Source: JBLHRE01 sp047625765 (GTDB lineage: Bacteria > Bacteroidota > Bacteroidia > Flavobacteriales > JBLHRE01). From it: a stretch of DNA of 17,888 bases. The stretch covers positions 1 to 17,888 of the forward strand of contig JBLHRE010000022.1 in assembly GCA_047625765.1 (NCBI GenBank). Direction: 5' to 3'. How positions within the stretch are numbered: position 1 is the stretch's first letter; every line of letters begins with the position of its first letter. The notes under the pieces were generated by a model that did no database searches, had not been told where the DNA came from, and saw only the letters and a program-made list of their open reading frames with translations. The position numbers were made by a program, and so were the translations under genes. This document shows positions 7,878 through 16,390 of the stretch, piece after piece.

Positions 7878-7895
7878 TTTGCATTACCATGCAAA
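7878..7895. repeat. Inverted repeat at the presumed start of the large T9SS cargo transcript
   Basis: TTTGCAT (7878-7884) and ATGCAAA (7889-7895) form a perfect 7-bp dyad around TACC. It overlaps the edge of the predicted -7 element (7892-7899) and the likely transcription start, 39 nt or more before the start codon. It may be an operator or a leader hairpin. Confidence 0.6.
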
Positions 7896-7923
7896 TATTT
7901 GGCTGTAATTTATTTAGGGTCAA
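7892..7923 (-). promoter_or_regulatory. Possible Bacteroidetes-type promoter of the large T9SS cargo gene
   Basis: On the - strand, TTG (complement of 7921-7923) is followed after 21 nt by AATATTTG (complement of 7892-7899), one mismatch from the TAnnTTTG -7 consensus. The implied start is near 7885, giving a leader of about 45 nt. The spacing fits; the -7 match is imperfect. Confidence 0.35.
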
Positions 7924-8036
7924 TTGTTAACATACTTTCTGTATTGAAACAATTGTAAAAGTAACAATATATCAATTCCAATTGCCTTAATAGAAATGAA
8001 AAATATAATAGTCTTGATTGAAGCCAAATAATGACC

Positions 8037-8061
8037 AAAAAAAATGCCCTCAAGGGGCATT
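8037..8061 (-). terminator. Rho-independent terminator of the Bat operon
   Basis: AATGCCC (8043-8049) pairs with GGGCATT (8055-8061) across a 5-nt loop. On the - strand the hairpin runs straight into a U tract (A run at 8037-8044 on the + strand). It lies about 80 nt downstream of the batE stop codon. Confidence 0.82.
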
Positions 8062-8143
8062 AATAGCGGAGGGAATAAGATTGTAGTAAGTGAATTTATT
8101 TCGGGCTCTTATTTAAAAATAAATATGAACGAACTCTAAAACC

Positions 8144-8905
8144 TTACTGCACCAAACGCATTTCTTCGTTTTTCATCCAACCTAGTTCTCCTGAAGCAAT
8201 TTTTATCCTACTCCAGTTTTTATTCTGCTCCAAGACCTCCATTTTTAGACCAGCATGAATGGTGAATAATTCCAAAGCATTGCTACTTGGCTCACTCAAG
8301 ACATCAGCATTGCTCGAAAGCAAAATGGCATCTTGCGCATTTTCGAAATGATGCTGTACGGCCATGGCGATGAAAAATGAAAATAAGCCAACAATTACGG
8401 TTGCTAGGGAAAGGTATTTTAAAACATATTTCACAGGATTGTTAATCCAAAGGCTAATGGCAAATAGGATACAGCCCAACAAACTTAGCAAGCTCAAGGC
8501 ATACCAAAAATTGGCGCCATTGCCATAAATAAAGCCGTTCCACCAGATACTTAACGGAATGCCTGGTAAGGCCTTTATTTCGTCTACAAACTGGCGATTG
8601 ACCAAAGCAATGTTTGCTTGCACATCTTCATTGTTTGGGGTAATTCTTTTGGCCATTTCGTAATGCCAAACAGCTTCTACATAATTGCCCAATCTAAAAT
8701 GGCAGTTCCCTGTATTGTAATACAGTTCGAAACTGCTTTTGCCATTATCCATTAGTTCTTTATAGCTTTCTAGTGCATCCGAATAGGCCTCGTTTTTATA
8801 AGCCTCGTTTGCAATAGAAAACAAAGTTTCGTTGCTAATAATATCTTCAGCTGAAATTTGAAATGCGGAAATAACTAGCAATAAAATGCAAAATATATTT
8901 TTCAT
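8144..8905 (-). CDS. batE: BatE: TPR and SH3-like membrane protein of the aerotolerance operon
   Basis: The 253-residue protein has a signal peptide (about 1-19) and two TPR-like helical repeats (about 24-105, with YNTGNCHFRLGNYVEAVWHYEMA). Two transmembrane helices follow (about 134-153 and 163-183), then a C-terminal bacterial SH3-like domain (about 192-250, ending SGELGWMKNEEM). This order is that of BatE in Bacteroidetes and spirochaetes. Its start overlaps the batD stop as TAATG, so translation is probably coupled. It is the last gene of the operon; a terminator follows. Its likely job is as a periplasmic/membrane scaffold for the VWA proteins. The molecular function is not established. 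Confidence 0.9.
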   Translation of the reverse strand: MKNIFCILLLVISAFQISAEDIISNETLFSIANEAYKNEAYSDALESYKELMDNGKSSFELYYNTGNCHFRLGNYVEAVWHYEMAKRITPNNEDVQANIALVNRQFVDEIKALPGIPLSIWWNGFIYGNGANFWYALSLLSLLGCILFAISLWINNPVKYVLKYLSLATVIVGLFSFFIAMAVQHHFENAQDAILLSSNADVLSEPSSNALELFTIHAGLKMEVLEQNKNWSRIKIASGELGWMKNEEMRLVQ

Positions 8906-10662
8906 TATTTCTTCGATTCAATGGTTTCTATCAACTGAATAACTTCATTGTGCATATCGTGAATATCGGTATCAGCAGGAGCAAAGCGTGCCATTTCGCA
9001 GGTTTCTAAAACGGCATTTACCTTTTCCCAGGTTGCGTTTTCCAGTCCTTTGACAAGCAAGCCTTGTTTGATGGTTTCTTTGGTTAAAACCGCCCTGTCT
9101 ATATTCAGTTTGCGCGATAGGTAATCGTTCAAACAATCATACAGTTTCTGATAATAGAGATCTTTATCATTGGTTTTTAAAGCCAATTCGGCAGATTTCA
9201 ATTGCTTCTTCGCCAATTTCCGAACCTTAGAAGATTGTTGGTGTATGGGTCTTCCCGATTCTGAGACTTGCTTTTTGCGAAGAATGAATGCAATCAGAAC
9301 AAGTACTGGTCCCAACAATAACATCAACAAATAATGCAAGGTTTTAGAACCTTGATCTTCTGCTGGTACTAAATCTGTTGTGGTCTTAATAAAGCGGATA
9401 TCCCTATTTTTCACCTCTAGTTCTGTTTTGTTAGCTCCAGAGTATACTTGCACATCGGAACCAGAACCACCATTTAAGACATCTAAGTTGAGGTCTGAAG
9501 TTTTGATGCTTTGGTATTTTCCTGCCTTAGGATTAAAGAAAGAAAAATTTAAACCAGGGATTTGATAAGAGCCTTTAATTCTAGGAATTGCTAAAATGTT
9601 GATCTCCTTAGAACCACTCATTCCCGCCATTGAAGACTGGATGCGGTTGGTTGGTTTTGGATCGTAAACATCGAAATCTGTGGGGAAGTCTGGTTTAGGT
9701 AATGTTACCAATACCAAGTTTCCTTTTCCACTTAATTTGATTTTAAAATCAAGGCCTTCGTTGGCTTTCACCTGCCTCTTATTTACACTAAGGTTTAGGT
9801 TGAAATTACCCACCGCACCAGAAAAGTCCTCTGGTTTGCCTTTGGCAGGAAGTCCTTTGACAGTTACAGCAATTGCTTTGCTGGATATTTCTCTGGACTC
9901 TTCTGAGTAAGAATTGAAAAATCCACCAAATGGGTCTCGTCTATTATTATTGCTTTTTTTGCGTACGGCAAATTTCCAATACAATGGCTCTATAGTTTGT
10001 TTGCCAACTGATTGTGGAATTAATAAATACTGAGAAATAATTGCTGTTTGATAAGTTCTACCATTGTAGTTTTCTCTTTTCCAGCTGTTATTTGCTTTTA
10101 GGTTTTTGCTCCAAAAGCCATTAAAATCAGGGTTGCTTATTGGTTCGTTTCCTCTTCCTAAATCTACAGCCGAATATAATTTGAAAGAAACTGTAATGGC
10201 TTCTCCAACATAAACATCTCTATCGCTAACAATAGCTTTAATAAATAAGTCTTGTTCTGCGGCTTTTACAGCAGCTTTTTGGGCTTCGGTTTGGTTTACA
10301 ACCTGAATATTAAATGCGGAAGATTTTAAAAGTTTCCCATCAATATCAATGCTGGCAGGTGCAATATTTACCAGACCAAGATTTCGTGGTTTTAAGACAT
10401 ACGAAATTTTTATTTCTGAACTAGAAACGCCATTTATATTAGTTGTTTGTTGCGATTGATTGGGGCCAGAAACTACATAAAAATCCTTGCTAAAGTCGGG
10501 TGGAGTATAAGATCCTTTTGTAATGCCTTCGAGCACAATGGCGTATTCTAACCTATCGTTAACACCCAGTTTTTGTTTGTTAACTTCTGCATAGAATCGT
10601 TGCCCAAAAGCAGTGCTAAAAAGGCAGGTTAAAATTACCGTAAAACAGTATTTTAAGTTCAT
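8905..10662 (-). CDS. batD: BatD: exported membrane-anchored protein of the aerotolerance operon
   Basis: With the chosen ATG at 10662 the protein has 585 residues and a signal peptide at the very N-terminus (MNLKYCFTVILTCLFSTAFGQ, in two parts). A longer in-frame ATG at 10692 would add ten residues and overlap batC by 29 nt. The 10662 start leaves a 1-nt gap (TAG-T-ATG), more like the other junctions. The periplasmic part is made of beta-sandwich domains (about 22-430, e.g. LKPRNLGLVNIAPASIDIDG). One transmembrane helix lies at about 443-461, then a cytosolic helical domain of about 120 residues with YYQKLYDCLNDYLSRKL and MARFAPADTD. This architecture and length are typical of BatD. It may link the VWA/MoxR machinery to the periplasm (inference). 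Its stop overlaps batE. Confidence 0.92.
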   Translation of the reverse strand: MNLKYCFTVILTCLFSTAFGQRFYAEVNKQKLGVNDRLEYAIVLEGITKGSYTPPDFSKDFYVVSGPNQSQQTTNINGVSSSEIKISYVLKPRNLGLVNIAPASIDIDGKLLKSSAFNIQVVNQTEAQKAAVKAAEQDLFIKAIVSDRDVYVGEAITVSFKLYSAVDLGRGNEPISNPDFNGFWSKNLKANNSWKRENYNGRTYQTAIISQYLLIPQSVGKQTIEPLYWKFAVRKKSNNNRRDPFGGFFNSYSEESREISSKAIAVTVKGLPAKGKPEDFSGAVGNFNLNLSVNKRQVKANEGLDFKIKLSGKGNLVLVTLPKPDFPTDFDVYDPKPTNRIQSSMAGMSGSKEINILAIPRIKGSYQIPGLNFSFFNPKAGKYQSIKTSDLNLDVLNGGSGSDVQVYSGANKTELEVKNRDIRFIKTTTDLVPAEDQGSKTLHYLLMLLLGPVLVLIAFILRKKQVSESGRPIHQQSSKVRKLAKKQLKSAELALKTNDKDLYYQKLYDCLNDYLSRKLNIDRAVLTKETIKQGLLVKGLENATWEKVNAVLETCEMARFAPADTDIHDMHNEVIQLIETIESKK

Positions 10663-10663
10663 A

Positions 10664-11500
10664 CTACCAGTCTTTTTCAATTTTCTTTCCACTCTTACTT
10701 TTGCCTTTTTCTTTCTGTAATGCTAGTTGCAATTTTGCTTCTTGTTCTTTTAAAGATTCTAACAAGCGCTTGGCATCTTCTTTAGAGATTCCTTGAGGAA
10801 TAGGAACGGCTTCACCTTCTTTTTCTTCATCAGACCCTTTGTCATCCTTGCTTTGCTCTTGGTCTTTCTTTTCTTCTTCCTTTTTGTCCTCGTCAGATTT
10901 CTCTTCGTCTCCTTTGTCTTTTTCCTCTTCCTTATTTTCTTCGTCTTTCGGGTCTTCTTTATTGTCTCCTTCTTGATCCTTGTCTTGATCTCCCTCTTTC
11001 TTTTCCTCGTCTTCTTTCTCTTGGTCTTCCTTGTCCTGATCTTCGTCAGAATCATCACCGTCTTGCTCCTGCTCTTCTTGCTGTTGCTGAACCATTCTTG
11101 CCAAAGCCAAATTGTTTCTGGCTTCTTTGTTTTTTGAGTCAATTCTTAGCACATCCTTATATGCATCAATAGCTTCTTTGGCTTTCTCTGCTTGCAACAG
11201 CGAATTACCTAGATTATGTAAAGCCTTAATTTTTTGTTCTGGATTTTCTGCGGTCTTTGCCAAAGTTTCGAACTGCTTGGCTGCATCGGCATATTTCTCT
11301 TGGCGGTACAGGGCATCGCCCAAATTAAAAGAAGCCTTGTAATTGGTTTCGTCATTGTTCAAAGACAAGCGGTACAAACTATCGGCTTCGGTATAACTGT
11401 GGGCCTGATATTTTGCATTTCCTTCGCGCAGCAAATCCTTTTGACTTTGAGCCAAAAGGGTGGTAGGTGCCAGCAGTATTAATACGAATAACTTTTTCAT
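10664..11500 (-). CDS. batC: BatC: TPR protein with long acidic/charged tract
   Basis: The 278-residue protein has a signal peptide (about 1-18) and three TPR units at about residues 20-130 (e.g. NYKASFNLGDALYRQEKYADAA and ALHNLGNSLLQAEKAKEA). A low-complexity tract (about 138-230) is built almost only of Glu, Asp, Lys, Gln, Gly and Ser. The conserved BatC tail ISKEDAKRLLESLKEQEAKL follows. The tract explains the purine-rich DNA there and the spurious long frames in other phases. BatC starts at the batB stop as TAATG, indicating coupled translation. TPRs suggest protein-protein contacts within the Bat complex, probably in the periplasm. No enzymatic motif is present. Confidence 0.9.
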   Translation of the reverse strand: MKKLFVLILLAPTTLLAQSQKDLLREGNAKYQAHSYTEADSLYRLSLNNDETNYKASFNLGDALYRQEKYADAAKQFETLAKTAENPEQKIKALHNLGNSLLQAEKAKEAIDAYKDVLRIDSKNKEARNNLALARMVQQQQEEQEQDGDDSDEDQDKEDQEKEDEEKKEGDQDKDQEGDNKEDPKDEENKEEEKDKGDEEKSDEDKKEEEKKDQEQSKDDKGSDEEKEGEAVPIPQGISKEDAKRLLESLKEQEAKLQLALQKEKGKSKSGKKIEKDW

Positions 11501-12540
11501 TACTTGCTATTTACTTTAAACCAATCAACTTTTGCCAATCTATTTTTTTTACGTGTTCCAATCATATCAAACAGGAGTAAACATACAATTGCGGGAAACA
11601 AAAAGTATTGAAAACGGTCTTCATAATCTGTTACTATTTTAGCATCAAATTCTGTTTTTTCCATGCCAGCAATCTCGTTTAAAATCAAACGCAAACCAGT
11701 ATTACTTTTACTGGCTCTAACATAAATTCCATCGCCAGCACTGCTAATGTCTTTCAGTGTTTCTTCACTCAATTGACTTACAACGGTATTGCCCTCTTGG
11801 TCTTTCTTAAAATCGACTTGTTTGCTATTTCTATACACCGGAATTGGAGCACCCTCTATGCTTGCCATTCCAATGGTGTGGATTGTAATTCCGTTACTCG
11901 CGGCTTCTCTAGCTTGTTCTAAAGCACGTTCCTCATGGTTCTCACCATCAGTAATAATAATAACAACCTTTTCTGTTTTACTTTCCTTTTCAAATCCAGC
12001 TAAAGCCATTTCTAAGGCATTGCCAATGTCTGTTCCTTGCTTCTGAATTAAATCTGTACTAATAGAGCTTAAGAACAGTTTAGCCGCAGCATAGTCGTTG
12101 GTAATAGGTACTTGCATAAAAGCATCGCCCGCAAAAATAACGACCCCAATTCGGTCCGATTTTAATTGATCTATTAATTGCGATAAAGCCAATTTTGCAC
12201 GTTCCAAACGGTTGGGATAAAAATCCTCTGCCATCATACTGTTCGAAACATCTAAGGCAACAATTATGTCTACACCCTCGCGTTTTACCTCTTGTATTTT
12301 TGTTCCGATTTGTGGATTTGCCAAAGCCATAATCAGGAAAGTAAAAGCCAATAAAAGCATTACAAATTTGAAACGTACTTTCCCTTCAGAATAATCGCGC
12401 AGCAAGCGGTTAATGGTACTGCTATTTCCTAATTTTTTGATGGTTTTTTTACGCCAGGTTTTAAAATACCATCTACCCAAAATCAGTAGAGGAATTCCTG
12501 CCAATGCCCAAAGCCATTCTATATGTTCAACTCGTATCAT
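11500..12540 (-). CDS. batB: BatB: VWA-domain membrane protein
   Basis: The 346-residue protein has N-terminal membrane helices at about 8-24 and 57-74, then a von Willebrand A domain (about 89-285) and a C-terminal membrane helix (about 312-328). The metal-ion-dependent adhesion site is complete: D97-V-S99-N-S101, a downstream Thr in GTDIGNAL (about 168) and an Asp in IITDGEN (about 198). The segment MMAEDFYPNRLERAK is nearly the same as in BatA, marking the two as paralogues. The gene is coupled by TAATG at both ends, to batA before it and batC after it. BatA and BatB are thought to form divalent-metal-dependent complexes worked on by the MoxR ATPase. Confidence 0.94.
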   Translation of the reverse strand: MIRVEHIEWLWALAGIPLLILGRWYFKTWRKKTIKKLGNSSTINRLLRDYSEGKVRFKFVMLLLAFTFLIMALANPQIGTKIQEVKREGVDIIVALDVSNSMMAEDFYPNRLERAKLALSQLIDQLKSDRIGVVIFAGDAFMQVPITNDYAAAKLFLSSISTDLIQKQGTDIGNALEMALAGFEKESKTEKVVIIITDGENHEERALEQAREAASNGITIHTIGMASIEGAPIPVYRNSKQVDFKKDQEGNTVVSQLSEETLKDISSAGDGIYVRASKSNTGLRLILNEIAGMEKTEFDAKIVTDYEDRFQYFLFPAIVCLLLFDMIGTRKKNRLAKVDWFKVNSK

Positions 12541-13532
12541 TATGCTACAATACTTTTAAGAAGGGTGTAACGCAAAATAAAATCCAGTAATAATAATCCA
12601 AGTGCCAAACCAAGCAATAGTTCAAACTCTTCGTTGGTTTGCTGGTACTCGGTAACCGCAATTTTAACTTTTTCCGTTTGATCTATTTCTTCGTAGATTA
12701 CTTTTAAGGATTCATTATCCGTTGCTCTAAAATACTTTCCGCCTGTTGTTTTTGCAATGGCTTTAAGTGTCTCTTCGTCAATTTTAACCTCTACTTGCTG
12801 GGTTACTGTTCTGCCAAAAGGATCTTTAAATTTCATAGGAGCCGTTCCGTTAGTTCCTACGCCAATGGTGTAAACGCGTACGCCAAAAAGTTTGGCAATG
12901 TCTGCCGCAGTCAAAGGCGGAACCGAGCCACTATTGTTAGATCCGTCTGTCAATAAAATGATGACCTTAGAAATAGCCTCCGAATCCTTTAGTCTATTAA
13001 CAGCGGTAGCCAAACCTTCTCCAATGGCAGTACCATCGTCAATCATTCCGTTTTTGATGTCAGACATCAATTCCTTTACTACCACATGGTCTGTAGTAAG
13101 CGGACATTGGGTAAAACTTTGGGCGCTATACACCACCAATCCAAAACGGTCGTTGGGTCTTTCGTTTATAAACTGTGTCGCTACTTTTTTAGCGGCCTCT
13201 AGTCGGTTTGGTTTTAAATCTTCGGCCATCATCGAACCAGATATATCTACACTTAAAACAATGTCTATACCTTCTGTTTCTACCTCTTCCCAGCTTAGCG
13301 AGCTTTGTGGTCTGGCAATGGCAATAATCATTGCTACCAAAGCCAACATCCGCAAGGCTAAAGGAATTTGTCCAATAAAAAACCATTGTTTCGATTGGGT
13401 GGGTATTGCACCACTATTAAAGGGCATACGGGCTGTTTGCTTGTGGTGTTTTAGGATATACCAAACAAGGTATACCGGCACCAAAACCAATAGCCATAAA
13501 AAATGCGGACTATGAAATGTTATTCCCTCCAT
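12540..13532 (-). CDS. batA: BatA: VWA-domain membrane protein
   Basis: The 330-residue protein has two N-terminal membrane segments (about 10-27 and 55-74), a VWA domain (about 88-285) and a C-terminal membrane helix (about 307-324, LLGLALGLLLLDFILR). The MIDAS is intact: D96-I-S98-G-S100, a Thr in DDGTAIGEGL and an Asp in ILLTDGSNN. The start at 13532 overlaps the preceding BatD-like gene by 23 nt; MEGITFHSPHFLWLL is the standard BatA opening. In the membrane it would present the VWA domain next to BatB. Deleting bat genes in other Bacteroidetes and in spirochaetes has been linked to aerotolerance or stress phenotypes, but reports differ, so the role is general rather than exact. Confidence 0.94.
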   Translation of the reverse strand: MEGITFHSPHFLWLLVLVPVYLVWYILKHHKQTARMPFNSGAIPTQSKQWFFIGQIPLALRMLALVAMIIAIARPQSSLSWEEVETEGIDIVLSVDISGSMMAEDLKPNRLEAAKKVATQFINERPNDRFGLVVYSAQSFTQCPLTTDHVVVKELMSDIKNGMIDDGTAIGEGLATAVNRLKDSEAISKVIILLTDGSNNSGSVPPLTAADIAKLFGVRVYTIGVGTNGTAPMKFKDPFGRTVTQQVEVKIDEETLKAIAKTTGGKYFRATDNESLKVIYEEIDQTEKVKIAVTEYQQTNEEFELLLGLALGLLLLDFILRYTLLKSIVA

Positions 13533-14460
13533 CTACAGTAATTTCTTGTTCTTGAGTCTGTTGTACAAATGCGATACACGAATTTAAAATAGGAATATGT
13601 CTGCTAGCATCTGGTTGGAATTTGGCGAATTTCACCATATCCGTTTCGTGTAGAATTTGTTCCAAATCTTTGGCCCCATTACCTTTTAGTTTAAAAGATA
13701 GGGCAGACATAATTTCGTAAGTTGTTTGCTCTAATGCTAATACTTGATAGCGTTGCTCTAAATAACCACGCATAATTTCTGAAAGCGAACTGTAATAGTT
13801 TTTTACCGAACTGTCCCAGGCATGTCCTTTTTCTAATTCTTGCAATTTCCGCAGTGCAATAATATGTGCTGCTTCAATCACTTTTGGTATCTCTACAATA
13901 GACTCTGGGCTTTTTTGCCACAACTTATAGTTTCTTAACACATACCAGAGTAGTGCCAACACCAAAATGGCGACTAGCAAATACCAACCATAGTCGCTCA
14001 TAAAGTCTGAGAAGTTGTACGGATCTGCAATGGGTCCATAAATATCAGCCAATTGTGAGGTACTGTCCATAATAGGATTGTCAAAACGAACCACTAACCC
14101 TTCTGACTGTAATGTTCCCGTATTTGTAACAAACGGTATAGAAGGAATTGCAAAATAGCCGGTATCAAAAGAGGTTAATACCCATTGTTGGTTTAACTCT
14201 CTTATGCGTATGTCTTGCTTGTTAAAGCTGCTGTCAATTTTACCAGCCTTAATAACCTCAATATTCTCACTTAATAAGTTTGCTATATCTGGCCATAGCA
14301 AAGAGTCGGTAAGGGGTATGCTCACCGAAATGTTCCAAGTAAATTGCTCGCCAATAAGCAGTTGATTATCACTAATTTTTACCGAAACCTGTTGCGCAAA
14401 AATGTTTTGTGTTAAAACACAAAACAAAATTGCTATTAAAATCTTAACGTTTGCTTTCAC
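13510..14460 (-). CDS. BatD-like exported membrane protein between DUF58 and BatA
   Basis: The 316-residue protein has a signal peptide (about 1-22, ending FAQQ), a periplasmic beta-rich domain (about 24-145), one transmembrane helix (about 158-175, YGWYLLVAILVLALLWYVL) and a cytosolic helical domain (about 195-300). The cytosolic part resembles the C-terminus of BatD: NYYSSLSEIMRGYLEQRY against YYQKLYDCLNDYLSRKL, and DMVKFAKFQPD against EMARFAPADTD. It therefore looks like a shortened BatD paralogue, often left as hypothetical or DUF4381-like at this place in Bacteroidetes Bat operons. It overlaps DUF58 by 17 nt and batA by 23 nt, so translation is probably coupled. Function is unknown; a MoxR/VWA partner is likely from position. 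Confidence 0.82.
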   Translation of the reverse strand: MKANVKILIAILFCVLTQNIFAQQVSVKISDNQLLIGEQFTWNISVSIPLTDSLLWPDIANLLSENIEVIKAGKIDSSFNKQDIRIRELNQQWVLTSFDTGYFAIPSIPFVTNTGTLQSEGLVVRFDNPIMDSTSQLADIYGPIADPYNFSDFMSDYGWYLLVAILVLALLWYVLRNYKLWQKSPESIVEIPKVIEAAHIIALRKLQELEKGHAWDSSVKNYYSSLSEIMRGYLEQRYQVLALEQTTYEIMSALSFKLKGNGAKDLEQILHETDMVKFAKFQPDASRHIPILNSCIAFVQQTQEQEITVDGGNNIS

Positions 14461-15328
14461 GATATTTAAACAAGTTCATGATGGGTTTAATATAAGATTC
14501 TGCCGTGCTAATATGAGCCATATCTACGCCTGCGCGTTTCATTGTTTGGTTCAATTGGTCTTTAGCTTTTAGCTGCTGTGCTTTGTAGTTTCTTTGAAAG
14601 GATTTAGAGCCTGTATGTTGCCAAACAACTTTACCTGTCTCTAAATCTTGCAAGGGTACAATACCCAATTTACCAAGCTGTTCTTCTGCTGGATCGTAAA
14701 CATGTAATCCAATAAGGTCATGTTTTCTATTGGCAACTTTCAAAGCAGTTTCAAACAATTTGTCCTTAAAATCTGAAAGCATAAAACAGGTGCTTTTACG
14801 CTTGATAATGCTGCTTAAATATTCCAATGCCAATTTTATGTCGGTTCCTTTTCCAGCCGGTTCAAAGGATATCAGCTCACGAATAATCTGCAGAATATGC
14901 GATTTCCCTTTTTTAGGTGGAATAAATTTTTCGATGCGATCGGTAAAAAGAATAGCTCCTACCTTATCGTTATTTTGAATTGCACTAAAAGCGATGACAG
15001 CTGATATTTCAGCAATCAATTCGTTTTTGAACTGCTCTTGTGTTCCAAAATTACCAGAGGCACTCAAATCGACTAAAAGCATCACAGTCATTTCGCGTTC
15101 TTCTTCAAAAACCTTGATAAAAGGTTTGTTGAAGCGGGCAGTTACATTCCAATCGATGGTTCTAATGTCATCGCCTGGTTGGTAATCGCGTACTTCGCTA
15201 AAAGTCATACCACGGCCTTTAAAAGCAGAATGGTATTCGCCAGAAAACAACTGATTGCTCAGGCCTCTGGTTTTAATCTCAAGCTTGCGTACTTTTTTTA
15301 AAAGTGCTTTGGTCTTGTCTTTTTCCAT
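14444..15328 (-). CDS. DUF58 (VWA-like) protein, MoxR partner
   Basis: The 294-residue soluble protein carries the DUF58 signature GRGMTFSEVRDYQPGDDIRTIDW (about 38-60, in two parts), running on to KPFIKVFEEERE. A VWA-like fold follows with D87-L-S89-A-S91, a Thr in GKGTDIKLAL (about 157) and an Asp in MLSDFKD, so a MIDAS-type metal site looks complete. There is no signal peptide or membrane helix. DUF58 proteins are almost always encoded beside MoxR, which is thought to remodel or load them. It starts 3 nt after the moxR stop and overlaps the BatD-like gene. Confidence 0.92.
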   Translation of the reverse strand: MEKDKTKALLKKVRKLEIKTRGLSNQLFSGEYHSAFKGRGMTFSEVRDYQPGDDIRTIDWNVTARFNKPFIKVFEEEREMTVMLLVDLSASGNFGTQEQFKNELIAEISAVIAFSAIQNNDKVGAILFTDRIEKFIPPKKGKSHILQIIRELISFEPAGKGTDIKLALEYLSSIIKRKSTCFMLSDFKDKLFETALKVANRKHDLIGLHVYDPAEEQLGKLGIVPLQDLETGKVVWQHTGSKSFQRNYKAQQLKAKDQLNQTMKRAGVDMAHISTAESYIKPIMNLFKYRESKR

Positions 15329-15331
15329 GAT

Positions 15332-16345
15332 TTATGGAATTTCAACTGCATTCAAGATTCCGTTGATAATGTCTTCGGTTTTCACTTCTTCGGCCTCTGC
15401 TTCGTAAGTCAGACCAATTCTATGGCGCAAAACAGAAGGGCATACTGCACGAACATCTTCAGGGATTACATATCCTCTATGGTTCAAAAAAGCATGTGCT
15501 TTTGCTGTTAATGCTAAGGCAATAGTTGCACGAGGCGAAGCACCAAAACTGATGAAATCTGCAAATTGTGGTAGTTTGTAATCAACGGGCTTACGGGTAG
15601 CATAAACAATATCGACAATGTATTGTTGGATTTTTTCATCCATATACACTTCGTTCACCACCTTTCTGGCCTTAATGATCTCTTCTGGTTGGATTACAGC
15701 ATTTATTTTTGTGTTGTTCCCGTTGTACAAATGGTTTTGCAAGATTTTTTGCTCATCTGCCTGCGAAGGGTAGTCCAAAACAATTTTTAACATAAAACGG
15801 TCTACCTGAGCTTCAGGAAGCGGGTAGGTGCCTTCTTGTTCTACCGGGTTTTGCGTTGCCATCACTAAAAATGGATCAGGCAAAACAAAAGTCTCATCAC
15901 CAATAGTTACTTGGCGCTCTTGCATGGCTTCTAACAAGGCCGACTGCACCTTTGCAGGAGAACGGTTGATTTCATCTGCCAATACAAAGTTTGCAAAGAT
16001 GGGTCCTTTTCGAATAGAGAAGGTTTCGTTTTTCGGGCTATAAATTTGTGTGCCAATAACATCGGCAGGTAATAAGTCTGGCGTAAACTGAATTCTACTA
16101 AAGTCTCCGTTTACACATTTAGCCAAAGTGTTTATGGCAAGTGTTTTTGCCAATCCAGGAACACCTTCTAGCAAAATGTGACCATTTGCTAAAAGACCAA
16201 TAATAAGGCTGTCGACCATACCGTGCTGCCCAACAATTACTTTATTCATTTCCATACGCAACAAATCAATAAATCCAGATTCTGATTTGATTCGCTCGTT
16301 TAATGCCTGAATGTCTGCAGAAGAAGACAGGGTTTGTGTTTCCAT
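15332..16345 (-). CDS. moxR: MoxR-family AAA+ ATPase
   Basis: The 337-residue protein has all AAA+ elements: Walker A GVPGLAKT (61-68), Walker B VLADEI (121-126), sensor 1 ATQN (163-166), the Arg of AQVDRF (183, arginine finger) and sensor 2 in FGASPRATIAL. A MoxR lid domain follows. The ATG at 16345 (METQTLSS) is chosen. A TTG 48 nt further upstream would start inside the predicted -7 element and adds an atypical Asn-rich leader. MoxR ATPases act as chaperones that mature or assemble VWA-domain partners, here DUF58, BatA and BatB. It is the first gene of the Bat operon. Confidence 0.95.
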   Translation of the reverse strand: METQTLSSSADIQALNERIKSESGFIDLLRMEMNKVIVGQHGMVDSLIIGLLANGHILLEGVPGLAKTLAINTLAKCVNGDFSRIQFTPDLLPADVIGTQIYSPKNETFSIRKGPIFANFVLADEINRSPAKVQSALLEAMQERQVTIGDETFVLPDPFLVMATQNPVEQEGTYPLPEAQVDRFMLKIVLDYPSQADEQKILQNHLYNGNNTKINAVIQPEEIIKARKVVNEVYMDEKIQQYIVDIVYATRKPVDYKLPQFADFISFGASPRATIALALTAKAHAFLNHRGYVIPEDVRAVCPSVLRHRIGLTYEAEAEEVKTEDIINGILNAVEIP

Positions 16346-16390
16346 ATTATTAGTCGAATTATGTATTTTGAAATTTTGATTTGTTGGACA

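Larger units (their letters stand above)
7840..8143. other. 304-nt spacer between the Bat operon end and the T9SS cargo gene
   Basis: Both flanking genes lie on the - strand. The spacer holds the Bat operon terminator (8037-8061) about 80 nt after the batE stop, then the likely promoter and inverted repeat of the downstream cargo gene. It is AT-rich with no credible ORF; nothing else was recognised. Confidence 0.7.

Noticed and set aside
10759..11142. Lys/Arg/Thr-rich - strand frame and a Phe/Leu-rich + strand frame over the batC tract
   Set aside because: Both arise from the purine-rich low-complexity DNA encoding the Glu/Asp/Lys tract of BatC; neither has a plausible start context or family.
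12892..13515. 207-residue + strand frame
   Set aside because: It is antisense to batA, whose MIDAS motifs and membrane helices are intact; the long frame is a by-product of composition.
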